64,000 nucleotides of DNA. Origin: Jiella marina (GTDB taxonomy: Bacteria; Pseudomonadota; Alphaproteobacteria; Rhizobiales; Rhizobiaceae). A program made the translations under genes and the position numbers. This document shows positions 48,567 to 56,351 of the stretch, in pieces (the stretch's first letter is position 1; every line of letters starts with the position of its first letter). Below the pieces are notes generated by a model, which made no database searches, was not told the DNA's origin, and saw nothing but the letters and a program-made list of their open reading frames with translations. The stretch covers positions 123,871-187,870 of the forward strand of contig NZ_JAKQZG010000012.1 in assembly GCF_024359545.1 (NCBI RefSeq), written 5' to 3'.

Positions 48567-49132
48567 TACCCAGGACCGCACCGTGATTGTCGCTCCGCGT
48601 TAATCACACTGAATAATCCTCGCCATCGGCGCCGCCGGCGGGGGAATTCTACCCCATTTTTCGTCTAAGCTATTGATCCCACGCAATCTTCGTCAGAGAT
48701 TCTCTCTCACCTGTGACAGCATGGTCTGACGGCGGCGACGATACTCGCTCCATAGATAAAGTCCTAGGGTCGAGCGCGCCAAAACGCCAGGGGCTGAGCG
48801 AAGAACACCTTAACGTTCCTGATAAGGGCGTGCCTTTGGCCGATTAAGCGGAGGCCGCCAGACAAGCGGCAGCAGCGCATTGTCGCCCGCTTGCCCAGTT
48901 TAACATCGGGGCCAAGTGGCCGAATGGGCCAGGATGCTGGCGTATGGCCTGAAAGACGCTGTTGACGTCGCCCGCTGAAGGATCGCCAAGGGCTCCTGCG
49001 AGCGCCTCCGCAAAAAACGCCTAAACATACTTGCGCTTTTTCGCGGATCCTTCCTCCGGAGAGGACGACTTTTCGCGTGTCACTTTCGAGTTCGCAGCGA
49101 AAATGGATCGCGACCAATCAAGGACCCGATCC
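48567..49132. other. Non-coding stretch before the relaxase gene, possible oriT
   Basis: About 565 bp without a convincing gene. Just before the relaxase, at about 49010-49045, is an imperfect inverted repeat: GCAAAAAACGC and GCGCTTTTTCGC around CTAAACATACTT. Relaxases of the MobV group act on an oriT that lies directly upstream of their own gene, so this is a reasonable place to look for it. There is no direct evidence for nicking. Confidence 0.4.
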
Positions 49133-50494
49133 GTGAGCTATCTGCTTTTTGTTTCCTGCCGACATGAACCGGTTCGCGACCGTGCACATGCAGGTCACTG
49201 TTCCATGCATGGGCGACGGCAGGGCGCTTACGACCTTCGGCACTGCGATCAGGACCGCTCCGCGCTGGTTCTCGCCGGAGGTCCGAGGCTTAACGCGAAG
49301 GAGATGGCAATTTCCGCCTTCGATGTCGGCAGTTGCCTCATCGAGACGGCAGTCCAGCTTGGTGCGTCGCGGCCGAAAAACGCGATGATCGGTTCGGAAC
49401 TTCTTTTCACCGTATCGCCCGGCTTTTTCGACGTGAGCCTTCCAGCTCTGCTCGCTCCAGAGGAGGTGCTGGCGCTGCAAACGCGGTACCACTCCCTGTG
49501 CCGGAACGCCGGGTGGCGTCATCGATGGCTGGACGAGGAGCGCAAGGAGGGTGGCGAAGAGCCGTTGCCTGCCGGCCTTGTGGAGCGCTGGTGCGCCGTG
49601 CGCGAAAGAGCCGGAGAGAAGACGTTTGAGACCATGGGCAGGATCAATCCGGAGCGCATCCATATCTGGGCGATGACGATCCTTCTCGCCGTGTCAGAAC
49701 GACAGGGATGGAAGATCGCATGCTGGCGGCTTGATCTCGATGAAATGACTCCGCACCTCAGCGTCTTCATCGTCCCGTTCTACGAGAAGCGGACAAAGCA
49801 TACGACAAAGACCTGCGTGAGCACCCGCCACCACTTCGGCAAGCGCCATCAGCTGAGCGCCCTGCAGGACTGGATCGGCGAGGTTTGCGCCCCGCTCGGT
49901 CTTCGACGCGGGATTCCGAGCGAAATCACAGCAGCACGGCATTTGAAGCCCGTAGTTTACCGTCGTCACGAGCGGGAGAAATCGGAGCTCACTTCAAGGA
50001 AGGCAACCCTGAATGCCGAGCGCGCTGCGTTCGAGGAGGAGATGAGAGGAAAGCGCATCAAACTGGAGCAATGGCAGATGGAACTGGCAGATCGCGAAGC
50101 GGCGATTGTCAGCCGGGAAGCAGAGGATGAGGCGTTGGCTGAAACCCTCAAGGTGCGCGAGCAGGAGCTTTCCAGACGTGAGATATCTGAAAGGACTTCG
50201 CGAGGACGTCTGTCCGAGCGATCGAAGTCACTGGAAAAGGACCGCAAAGCCGCGGAAGAAAAGTTCATCCAGATGGATCGGCGCTTGAAGGAACTGGCGC
50301 GGGTCATTCACGACGGGCTCGCGGTATCGCACGCCATCCTAGAGATGGATACATCGGACGAAGCGCAGACCCTTCGCGACGTCGTCACCGCGCTCAAGAT
50401 CACCCTCGACCACCAATCTGACATCGGCACGCTGATCACCAGATGGCAGGAGCGGACCCGCTTTCCTACGCATGGATTGGCTCGACCGGGTTAG
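49133..50494 (+). CDS. MobV/Pre-like mobilisation (relaxase) protein with altered motif
   Basis: 453 residues if started at GTG 49133 (VSYLLFVSCR), which mimics the MSYAV start of MobV proteins and has AAGGA upstream; ATG 49103 and TTG 49031 are alternatives. The N-terminal HCDQDRSALVLAGGP and KNAMIGSELLFTVSPGFF match Mob/Pre family blocks. The key motif, usually HxDExTPHxH, reads DLDEMTPHLS (about 201-210): the first and last His are Asp and Ser. A STRHHFGKRHQLSALQDWIGE block follows. Residues about 285-420 are a charged coiled coil, as in many MobV proteins. It either mobilises the island with an unusual active site or has lost nicking and kept DNA binding. Confidence 0.72.
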   Translation: MSYLLFVSCRHEPVRDRAHAGHCSMHGRRQGAYDLRHCDQDRSALVLAGGPRLNAKEMAISAFDVGSCLIETAVQLGASRPKNAMIGSELLFTVSPGFFDVSLPALLAPEEVLALQTRYHSLCRNAGWRHRWLDEERKEGGEEPLPAGLVERWCAVRERAGEKTFETMGRINPERIHIWAMTILLAVSERQGWKIACWRLDLDEMTPHLSVFIVPFYEKRTKHTTKTCVSTRHHFGKRHQLSALQDWIGEVCAPLGLRRGIPSEITAARHLKPVVYRRHEREKSELTSRKATLNAERAAFEEEMRGKRIKLEQWQMELADREAAIVSREAEDEALAETLKVREQELSRREISERTSRGRLSERSKSLEKDRKAAEEKFIQMDRRLKELARVIHDGLAVSHAILEMDTSDEAQTLRDVVTALKITLDHQSDIGTLITRWQERTRFPTHGLARPG

Positions 50495-51026
50495 GCCGCA
50501 TTCCTCTTGTCCGATCGTCAAAATCGCCGCCATGAAGCCGAAGAAGCAAGCGGCCGGGTTTGCCTCCTGGGATCACCCGCTCGGCCTTGAGGATCACCAT
50601 GTTCCGAGGCCCGCCGCAGAACCCGGCGGATCAAGGCGTGCGATGCTTTCGGCAGATCACCTCGACGTTGGCGTTTATCAATCCGCCCGGGGCATCGATC
50701 CCGACGGGACGGCACAAACGCTCAAGCCTCTCTTGACCGTCGGCGAAGGCCTTCACCTCCGCCCCGAGCAAGCGGAATTGTGCTTCTCTCCTTCGTGACG
50801 CTTCTCGCTAAGCTAGGTCTAAGAAAGACTGGCCGTTAACCACGATTGCTGTATTTGGGTGAGCGTTAGTAGCTTGAGAAGCTTTTAGGCTTACATTGAA
50901 GACACCGCTCGGGACTGGCCCGGCGGCGATAGAGTCAGATTGCAGGTGGGCGCCATGGGCGGCCACCGGAGAGGCGCCAACCTACTCCAGCAGCCTGGCC
51001 ACAGCAACTCGCTAGGAGAGATTGCC
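50495..51026. other. Intergenic region between relaxase and accessory operon
   Basis: About 530 bp. A frame from ATG 50532 to 50798 on the plus strand could give an 88-residue polar protein (KPKKQAAGFASWDHPLGLE at its start), but it has no recognisable domain or clear ribosome-binding site and may be chance. The last 200 bp, locally less GC-rich, probably hold the promoter for the next operon. Confidence 0.4.
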
Positions 51027-51446
51027 ATGGTTACGCCCCTGATGGCGCGCGCGACGGATTCGTGCAAGCCCCGTCTTGATTTCCTGACCAACATCCACCG
51101 CCGGCCCGGCCACGAGCCCGCAACCTTGGTTTTCCCGCAGATGGGCACGTCGGCCGTCGCCTTGCGCACCGAGCCCGCGACGAGCGCCGCTTCCGCCGCC
51201 AACGACCCCGGGCACAGCCAGAGCAAGCGGCGGACCTTCGGCCCTGTGTTCCGGCGGTCCGATCTCCGGCTCATCCGCCGGTTCATGGCGCTGCTTACGG
51301 AAATCGAGTGCCTGGTTGTGCCGGCGGACGGGCTGGTCCACCGGGACGGTTTGATCGACGAAGTTTTCCTCGAAAAGCTCGCCGCGATCGGCGTCGTCAA
51401 TCTCCAGCCTTCGCGCGTGGGCATGATCGTGACTTTGCCGCGTTAG
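51027..51446 (+). CDS. Unassigned protein, first gene of accessory cluster
   Basis: 139 residues from ATG 51027, set by an AGGAGAG site 7 bp upstream. The first 70 residues are polar and probably disordered (EPATSAASAANDPGHSQSKRR). The second half may fold: FGPVFRRSDLRLIRRFMALLTEIECLVVPADGLVHRDGLIDEVFLEKLAAIGVV. No family is recognised. A perfect hairpin follows at once, and four same-strand genes come after, so it may belong to the same module but is probably set apart transcriptionally. Confidence 0.65.
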   Translation: MVTPLMARATDSCKPRLDFLTNIHRRPGHEPATLVFPQMGTSAVALRTEPATSAASAANDPGHSQSKRRTFGPVFRRSDLRLIRRFMALLTEIECLVVPADGLVHRDGLIDEVFLEKLAAIGVVNLQPSRVGMIVTLPR

Positions 51447-51448
51447 GC

Positions 51449-51491
51449 GCCGTCAGCATGGGCCCGCATTTCGCGGGCCCATGCTGACGGC
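51449..51491 (+). terminator. Perfect 19-bp inverted repeat (hairpin)
   Basis: GCCGTCAGCATGGGCCCGC and its exact reverse complement are separated by ATTTC, 2 bp after the preceding stop codon. It has no T-run. It would make a very strong RNA hairpin at the end of the first transcript; as DNA it could also be a protein-binding site. Confidence 0.75.
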
Positions 51492-51536
51492 ATATCCGAT
51501 TCCGCAACCTGGCCTGGGCGCTGGGGAGGAGGCTGT

Positions 51537-51785
51537 ATGCCGGTACGCAGCAAGACCACGACTGACGGCGGCGACTGCCGCACCTCAACGCTAGCGACTG
51601 CTCCCGTCCTTGTCACGAATGCCAACCGTATCGTGGAGAAGGCGATCTCTCTGGCCTTCCCGGCCGCCGAGGCCACCACGCCGAGAGTCCCTCCTGTCGA
51701 AAGCGATCTCGTTGCTCGGCTCGTAACGGTCTGGCTCATGGAGGCCATCCCGGACGCCACCGGGACGCTCGTCGGCCGCCGCTGA
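51537..51785 (+). CDS. Small unassigned protein (82 aa)
   Basis: 82 residues. The start ATG 51537 has an excellent ribosome-binding site (GGGGAGGAGG, 4-5 bp upstream), which is the main reason to believe it. After a polar N-terminus there is a helical-looking core, NANRIVEKAISLAFPAAEA and ESDLVARLVTVWLMEAIPDA. No known family. It precedes the nuclease-like gene by about 100 bp. Confidence 0.65.
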   Translation: MPVRSKTTTDGGDCRTSTLATAPVLVTNANRIVEKAISLAFPAAEATTPRVPPVESDLVARLVTVWLMEAIPDATGTLVGRR

Positions 51786-51885
51786 TCTTCGTCCCGAGGA
51801 ACCTGCGCGCGTCCAGTCTTCAGCGACGCATCACTCCGATTCCTTTCACTTTGACTTGGCCTTCGGCCGGGCATGGAGACGCATT

Positions 51886-52782
51886 ATGCCCAGTATTCAA
51901 AAGCCCGCGTGCTCGGGCGACACCAACCACTCGGGGACCGCTTCATCTCGGAGCGCTCTTGAGTCCTTCCTCGAAAGTGAGGCCACCCGCATCGTCTCCG
52001 AGGCGGTGCGCGCCGCCGAGGCACTGCCCGAGGATGCTGTTCTCGGAGCCTTCTCCACGATCGGCTCGATCACCCGCTCCATTACTACCCGGGCCGGTCA
52101 GGTGATTCCTGCCGTTATTGCGGAAGTACTCAAAATGGACGAGCGCCTCGTTGTCCTTCGGGAGGTGGAAATGCCGATCACTCGGACGGCCGCTGATATC
52201 GTCCGGCAAAATGCGACCGATCATCCCCTTCTTCTCTCGCACGAGGAGGCGACCGACCGGCGCTTCATCGTCGATCTGGTGGTGATCGAGAAGGAGTGCC
52301 GACACGCCATGCTCTACGACGCCAAGAGGGGCGCGGCCGCCCTCTCCTCATGCAAGGGTGTCCTGGCATTGCTGCGCGGGTCGGCGCTCACCGGAGCGAG
52401 CGCCCTGCGTGGAATTGGTCATGATGTCGCTACCGTCTCTTACGGCATCATCGACCGATACGGGCGCACCGGCGCCGATCCCACCCGCACGATCGGCCCA
52501 GACGACCTAAATGCCCATTTTGGGGTGCCGGTTCGAGCGACCCTCGACGCCTTCGATACGATCCTCGGCAGAACGCTTGCCGCCCAGCTTGGGCCGCTGG
52601 CGGCTTCGATCGTCGCCCTTTCGCGGCCGCCGGCGCATGAGACGAAATCGGAAAGCGCCGTTGTGGGGCAGGAATCGAGCGACTCCCCGACCGTCGCCTT
52701 GCCGGCGCGACTTATCGGCCCGGCCGAACGGCGGTCCATGGCCGCTGGTGGGGCGGCCTCCGTCTTCAGGAGGGTCCGCTAA
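51886..52782 (+). CDS. Unassigned protein, possible PD-(D/E)XK nuclease-like fold
   Basis: 298 residues from ATG 51886 (GGAGA about 8 bp upstream). The N-terminal third is helical (SALESFLESEATRIVSEAVRAAEALPED). The centre reads RRFIVDLVVIEKECRHAMLYDAKRG: an Asp on a strand (about 130), then Asp-x-Lys (145-147), the spacing expected for a PD-(D/E)XK active site. The next part, SYGIIDRYGRTGADPTRTIGPDDLNAHFGVPV, looks conserved and could be a DNA-contact or fold-closing element. The tail is low complexity. Its stop overlaps the next start (TAATG). Nuclease activity is inference from motif spacing only. Confidence 0.7.
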   Translation: MPSIQKPACSGDTNHSGTASSRSALESFLESEATRIVSEAVRAAEALPEDAVLGAFSTIGSITRSITTRAGQVIPAVIAEVLKMDERLVVLREVEMPITRTAADIVRQNATDHPLLLSHEEATDRRFIVDLVVIEKECRHAMLYDAKRGAAALSSCKGVLALLRGSALTGASALRGIGHDVATVSYGIIDRYGRTGADPTRTIGPDDLNAHFGVPVRATLDAFDTILGRTLAAQLGPLAASIVALSRPPAHETKSESAVVGQESSDSPTVALPARLIGPAERRSMAAGGAASVFRRVR

Positions 52783-53138
52783 TGACCATCATCCTCCTGC
52801 ACCCGCCCCGCTCCGGCAGGCGCGCCTCGTGCTGCGAGCCGGCCCAACCCGAAAAGAGTGAACCGGCTGAGGCGGTTCTTGTCATTCCCACACCTCCCGT
52901 CCTGCTGATCGCCTATGCCCTACGTGCGCATCGCTCCGGCCGGTTGGACGTCGCCACGGCGGACAGGCTCATCCCCCGCATGCTTGCCAGCGGTGATGCC
53001 GCCGCCCAGGTGGTCGCCAACTTCCTTCTCACCCGCCAGCACCGACTGCCGGACTCCAGTCCGCCAGCTGCCGGCCTGGCCGCCATGATCGGAAGCCCGC
53101 AGTCCATCAATTCCTTCACCGACAGGAGATTGTCATGA
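52782..53138 (+). CDS. Unassigned small protein (118 aa) coupled to the protease gene
   Basis: 118 residues. It overlaps the upstream stop by one base and the downstream start by four (ATGA), so it is translated as part of one unit with both neighbours. The recognisable core is VLLIAYALRAHRSGRLDVATADRLIPRMLASGDAAAQVVANFLLTRQHRLPD, an alpha-helical segment; the first 35 residues are polar with a Cys pair (SCCEP). No family recognised. Tight coupling suggests an adaptor or regulator of the protease. Confidence 0.72.
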   Translation: MTIILLHPPRSGRRASCCEPAQPEKSEPAEAVLVIPTPPVLLIAYALRAHRSGRLDVATADRLIPRMLASGDAAAQVVANFLLTRQHRLPDSSPPAAGLAAMIGSPQSINSFTDRRLS

Positions 53139-55534
53139 CGAAGCACCCGGTTCCCAAACATCCGAAGCAGACCGACGATACGCGCGGGCTCGGGGAGCCA
53201 CGCGCGTCGAAGAAGCAGGCCCGCTCCAAGCCGGCGCCCGCGCTGCCGAAGACCGGCCCGGCGATGACGCCCACCGGACGCGAGCTAGTCAGGCGCCTGT
53301 GGGCGTGCCGGGCCAAAAAAGCCGCGCTCCCAAACGCTGCCTCCTATGAGGACGACGACGGCCTGCTGGATGGGCCCGTCGCTTCCGGAAGCAGCGATCC
53401 TCAACCGGCGCCAGCCGTGCCCCCTCCTGCGGCGGACGACATCGCCCTAGCGCTGCTGCTCGGCCGCGCCTTGGCGGCGCCCGACGTTCTGGACCGGCTC
53501 GCCTGCGGCGCTCCCGTGCTTCTGCTACGCACAGCCGAGCCCGCGGCGATTGCCGAGCGCATGGCGCGTCTCGCCAGCGGCGGTGTACTCTCGCCCGATC
53601 GCCATCAGGCGTTCCGCAACGCGGATCTGCGCGGGCTCTACCGCCGAAACGCTCGGACCGCGGTGATCATTCTGGAGGAGGAGGCCGCCAAGCCGGGCCG
53701 CAAGGCGGAAAGAAATGGTCCGTCCGTTCTGATCGCCTCGGCGCTCGCCTGCGCTGCCCCGGTGATCGTCATCGCCGGTCGAGGCAAGAGCGATCTCGCC
53801 GATGCGGCACTTCCCTATGCCGAAGTGGACGTGAGCCTAACTGAACTCGATCCGGACATCATTCGCTCGACCCTGCGCAATATGCTGAACACACGCCGTG
53901 TCCACCGGCTTTCCGCCGGGCAGGCGAAGGTCCTGACCTTGACCGATCTGGCACTCGCAGCCCGGCCGGGCGTCTCGGCGACACAGGCCGTCGCGAGCCT
54001 AAAGCGGCTGGCGGCGGCTCGGCTCGGCTCCGGCGAGAAAAACCCGGCCGGGCCGCGCCTGGAAGAACTCGCCGGCTACGGTCCGGCTCGCGCCTGGGGT
54101 CTCGACCTCGCCCGAGATCTCTCCGACTGGAAGGCTGGTCGCATCGCTTGGAGCGCGATCGATCACGGTCTGCTTCTGTCGGGCCCGCCCGGCACCGGCA
54201 AAACAACCTTTGCCAAGGCGCTTGCCGAGACCTGCGGCGTGCCGCTGATCGCTTCGTCGGTAGCGCAGTGGCAGCAAGGTGATGGCCATCTTGGCACTGT
54301 CTTGGGTCGGATGAGGAAAACCTTCGAGGAAGCCTGGGCGAAGTCGCCGGCTATCCTCTTCCTGGACGAGGCAGACGGCATCGGCCGGCGCGATCACCTG
54401 AGCGGCGACCATGTCGAATACTGGGAACAGGTCGTGAACGGCATGTTGGAGCTCGTTGATGGCGTCTGTTCTGGCGAGGGTGTCGTTCTGGTTGGTGCGA
54501 CAAATCATCCTGAGCGTATTGATCCAGCCCTGCGGCGTTCCGGCCGTTTGGATCGGCACATCACGATTCCCCTGCCCGATATCCCCGCGCTCGAGCAGAT
54601 CCTGCGCACGCATCTGGACGGCGCTCTGTCCGGAGAGGACCTGCGAGGTATTGCGCGCCTTTGCCTCGGCGCGACGGGTGCCGATTTAGCGGCCTATGTA
54701 CGACGCGCCGATCGTCTGGCCCGACGGGCCGATCGGCAAATCACAATTGACGATCTGGCGACAGCAATTGCCGAGGAACGGCCCCGCCGACCGGAAGAGG
54801 CGCGGAGCGTCGAGGCGGTGCACGAGGCCGGTCACGCCATCGTCGCCATGCGCGAGACCGGAGCCAGAGAGATCACACTGGCGATCGATCAGCCGCATGG
54901 TGGCTACACCCTGATGGGTGGCGGGGAGAGCACTGCCTTCCCATCGAAGGAAGATCTCGGGCGGCACGTGATCATGCTGATGGCCGGGCGAGCTGCCGAG
55001 GAAGCGATCCTGGGCGCCCCGAGCGCAGGAGCGGGCGGGAGCAAGGAAAGCGACTTGGCCCGCGCCACGATGCTCGCTCTCTCGATCGAGACCGGGCTGG
55101 GGCTTGGGGATGACGGCGGTCTGGTGTGGGAGGCGCAAGACATGGCGCTCGCGCGCCTTGGGGCCGACCCCGGTCTGCGGCAGCGGGTTTCCGCCATGCT
55201 GGACGCAGCCTATGCCCGCGCCAAAGGGACCATCATGGTCGAAAGGGACACGGTGCTGCGTCTTGCTGAGGCGCTTCTGCGGCGAAGCGTGCTGGAGCCG
55301 TCCGAGGTACTAGCGATCATTGATGGGGCCGCGGACGCAAAGCTCGGGGATGCCGGCCAGGAGAGCCCGGATCGAGAGGCTGAGATGAAGGAGGTGTTCG
55401 CCCGACCGGCCGTGAAGCGCACCGAAGACAGGAAAGCACCCGGCCGGGATCTGGGCCCGCGAGGCGCGTCGCCAACCTCTGTCCTGATCGGCGAGGACAA
55501 ACCTGCCGGCACGCAAGCCTCTGATCAGGCGTAG
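53135..55534 (+). CDS. Soluble FtsH-like AAA+ ATPase/M41 zinc protease
   Basis: 799 residues. The N-terminal 100 are basic then Pro-rich; residues about 100-300 are an unassigned helical domain. The AAA+ module has Walker A GPPGTGKT (350-357), Walker B ILFLDEAD (407-414), sensor ATNHPE and an arginine finger in RRSGRLDR (about 465-474). The M41 peptidase follows with zinc motif HEAGH (563-567) and the third-ligand Asp in SKESDLARAT (640). Unlike FtsH there is no membrane segment, so it should act in the cytosol. The last 80 residues are charged and disordered. It is the main enzyme of the accessory cluster; its substrates are unknown. Confidence 0.88.
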   Translation: MTKHPVPKHPKQTDDTRGLGEPRASKKQARSKPAPALPKTGPAMTPTGRELVRRLWACRAKKAALPNAASYEDDDGLLDGPVASGSSDPQPAPAVPPPAADDIALALLLGRALAAPDVLDRLACGAPVLLLRTAEPAAIAERMARLASGGVLSPDRHQAFRNADLRGLYRRNARTAVIILEEEAAKPGRKAERNGPSVLIASALACAAPVIVIAGRGKSDLADAALPYAEVDVSLTELDPDIIRSTLRNMLNTRRVHRLSAGQAKVLTLTDLALAARPGVSATQAVASLKRLAAARLGSGEKNPAGPRLEELAGYGPARAWGLDLARDLSDWKAGRIAWSAIDHGLLLSGPPGTGKTTFAKALAETCGVPLIASSVAQWQQGDGHLGTVLGRMRKTFEEAWAKSPAILFLDEADGIGRRDHLSGDHVEYWEQVVNGMLELVDGVCSGEGVVLVGATNHPERIDPALRRSGRLDRHITIPLPDIPALEQILRTHLDGALSGEDLRGIARLCLGATGADLAAYVRRADRLARRADRQITIDDLATAIAEERPRRPEEARSVEAVHEAGHAIVAMRETGAREITLAIDQPHGGYTLMGGGESTAFPSKEDLGRHVIMLMAGRAAEEAILGAPSAGAGGSKESDLARATMLALSIETGLGLGDDGGLVWEAQDMALARLGADPGLRQRVSAMLDAAYARAKGTIMVERDTVLRLAEALLRRSVLEPSEVLAIIDGAADAKLGDAGQESPDREAEMKEVFARPAVKRTEDRKAPGRDLGPRGASPTSVLIGEDKPAGTQASDQA

Positions 55535-55616
55535 ATCCCAGTTCCACCTCAACCCGGCGGGCGAGACATCTCGCCGGGTCGGCATCAGAACTATCAATCG
55601 TGAAGGAGGGCCATCC

Positions 55617-55934
55617 ATGCTGCCCCGTATCCCGCCGCAAGTAACGGTCGATCTCACCCGCCGTCTGCGCGCGCTTGCCGACGATCTTGACCGCATCGCC
55701 GCGGGCCAGGGACCGAGTGAGGCCGAGCTTTCCGCGGCTCCGCTCCTGACCGGCTGAGGGCTTGTGGCCGAGCCGACATTCAGAATGGCTGGGCATGTCG
55801 AGGGGCATCCCGACTGCGGGCCCGGCTCCGTGATGACTTCGCCGATCTGGCACGTCGATCGATCGCTGACTTGGGGCCGCACCCTCTCGCGCCTGTATCG
55901 CCTCGGCGTGCCCGCAGGAAACGATCTTCAATAG
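55617..55934 (+). pseudogene. Small ORF split by an in-frame TGA (DUF6634-like)
   Basis: ATG 55617 has a strong site (GAAGGAGGG) and encodes 46 residues, PPQVTVDLTRRLRALADDLDRIA and SEAELSAAPLLTG, then TGA at 55755. In the same frame the sequence stays open for 58 more codons: VAEPTFRMAGHVEGHPDCGPG, MTSPIWHVDRSLTWGRTLSRLYRLGVP. The two halves together look like one 105-residue protein of a kind I recall as DUF6634, common on rhizobial islands, in which LxGW is expected at the break; TGG to TGA would explain it. The second half could restart at GTG 55764. It follows the protease gene by 82 bp. Confidence 0.7.
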
Positions 55935-56018
55935 TGCAGGCACTCTTGCTTGAGGCGTACTCCGCTGGATGCCCTGCGTCAGATTGATGGAGGACGGGAA
56001 CCCCAGAGAGATCGCGGG

Positions 56019-56351
56019 CTACCGCTTGGTATCTCCGCTTCCGAGGCTGCTCTCCAATGCCAGGATGGCCACATCGGCAATCGTCATCCTACAATTGGCC
56101 GCCTTCCCGATCAAGGCGGCCTTGAGCTCCGGCGTGATCCGGATGTTCAGCTGCTCTGTCCGGCCTTTCCGGCGCAAGGCTCGCCCGTCGAGCAGTGGGG
56201 GCGATCCCGCCTGCTGTGTGGCTGCCTGTGCCGGCGGCAATCCGGTCCGGTGGAGCTCGGGCCCGAGGGACGCGTGTGCCGCCTGAAAAAGATCGAGCCG
56301 GGTATCGCGAGGCCGATCTCCAGTGCGCTTGAATGTTCCGTCATCGGCCAT
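56019..56351 (-). CDS. Ribbon-helix-helix protein, probable partition partner of ParA
   Basis: 110 residues. The first 60 are polar and flexible. The C-terminal TEQLNIRITPELKAALIGKAANCRMTIADVAILALE fits a ribbon-helix-helix DNA-binding domain, with a beta strand followed by two helices. Its ATG overlaps the end of the ParA gene by 11 bp, so the two are one operon. In small partition systems such a protein (ParG-like) binds the centromere and represses the operon. It is read opposite to the protease operon. Confidence 0.78.
   Translation of the reverse strand: MADDGTFKRTGDRPRDTRLDLFQAAHASLGPELHRTGLPPAQAATQQAGSPPLLDGRALRRKGRTEQLNIRITPELKAALIGKAANCRMTIADVAILALESSLGSGDTKR

Noticed and set aside
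48764..49117. Minus-strand 117-codon frame before the relaxase
   Set aside because: No recognisable domain, Arg-rich composition, and no ribosome-binding site; treated as non-coding.
55755..55757. TGA as a selenocysteine codon
   Set aside because: No SECIS-like hairpin is evident just downstream, no Cys homologue pattern is known to me, and Trp-to-stop is simpler.
56019..56351. RHH protein as a toxin-antitoxin antitoxin
   Set aside because: Its operon partner is a ParA ATPase, not a small toxin; no RelE/ParE/Doc-like gene adjoins it.
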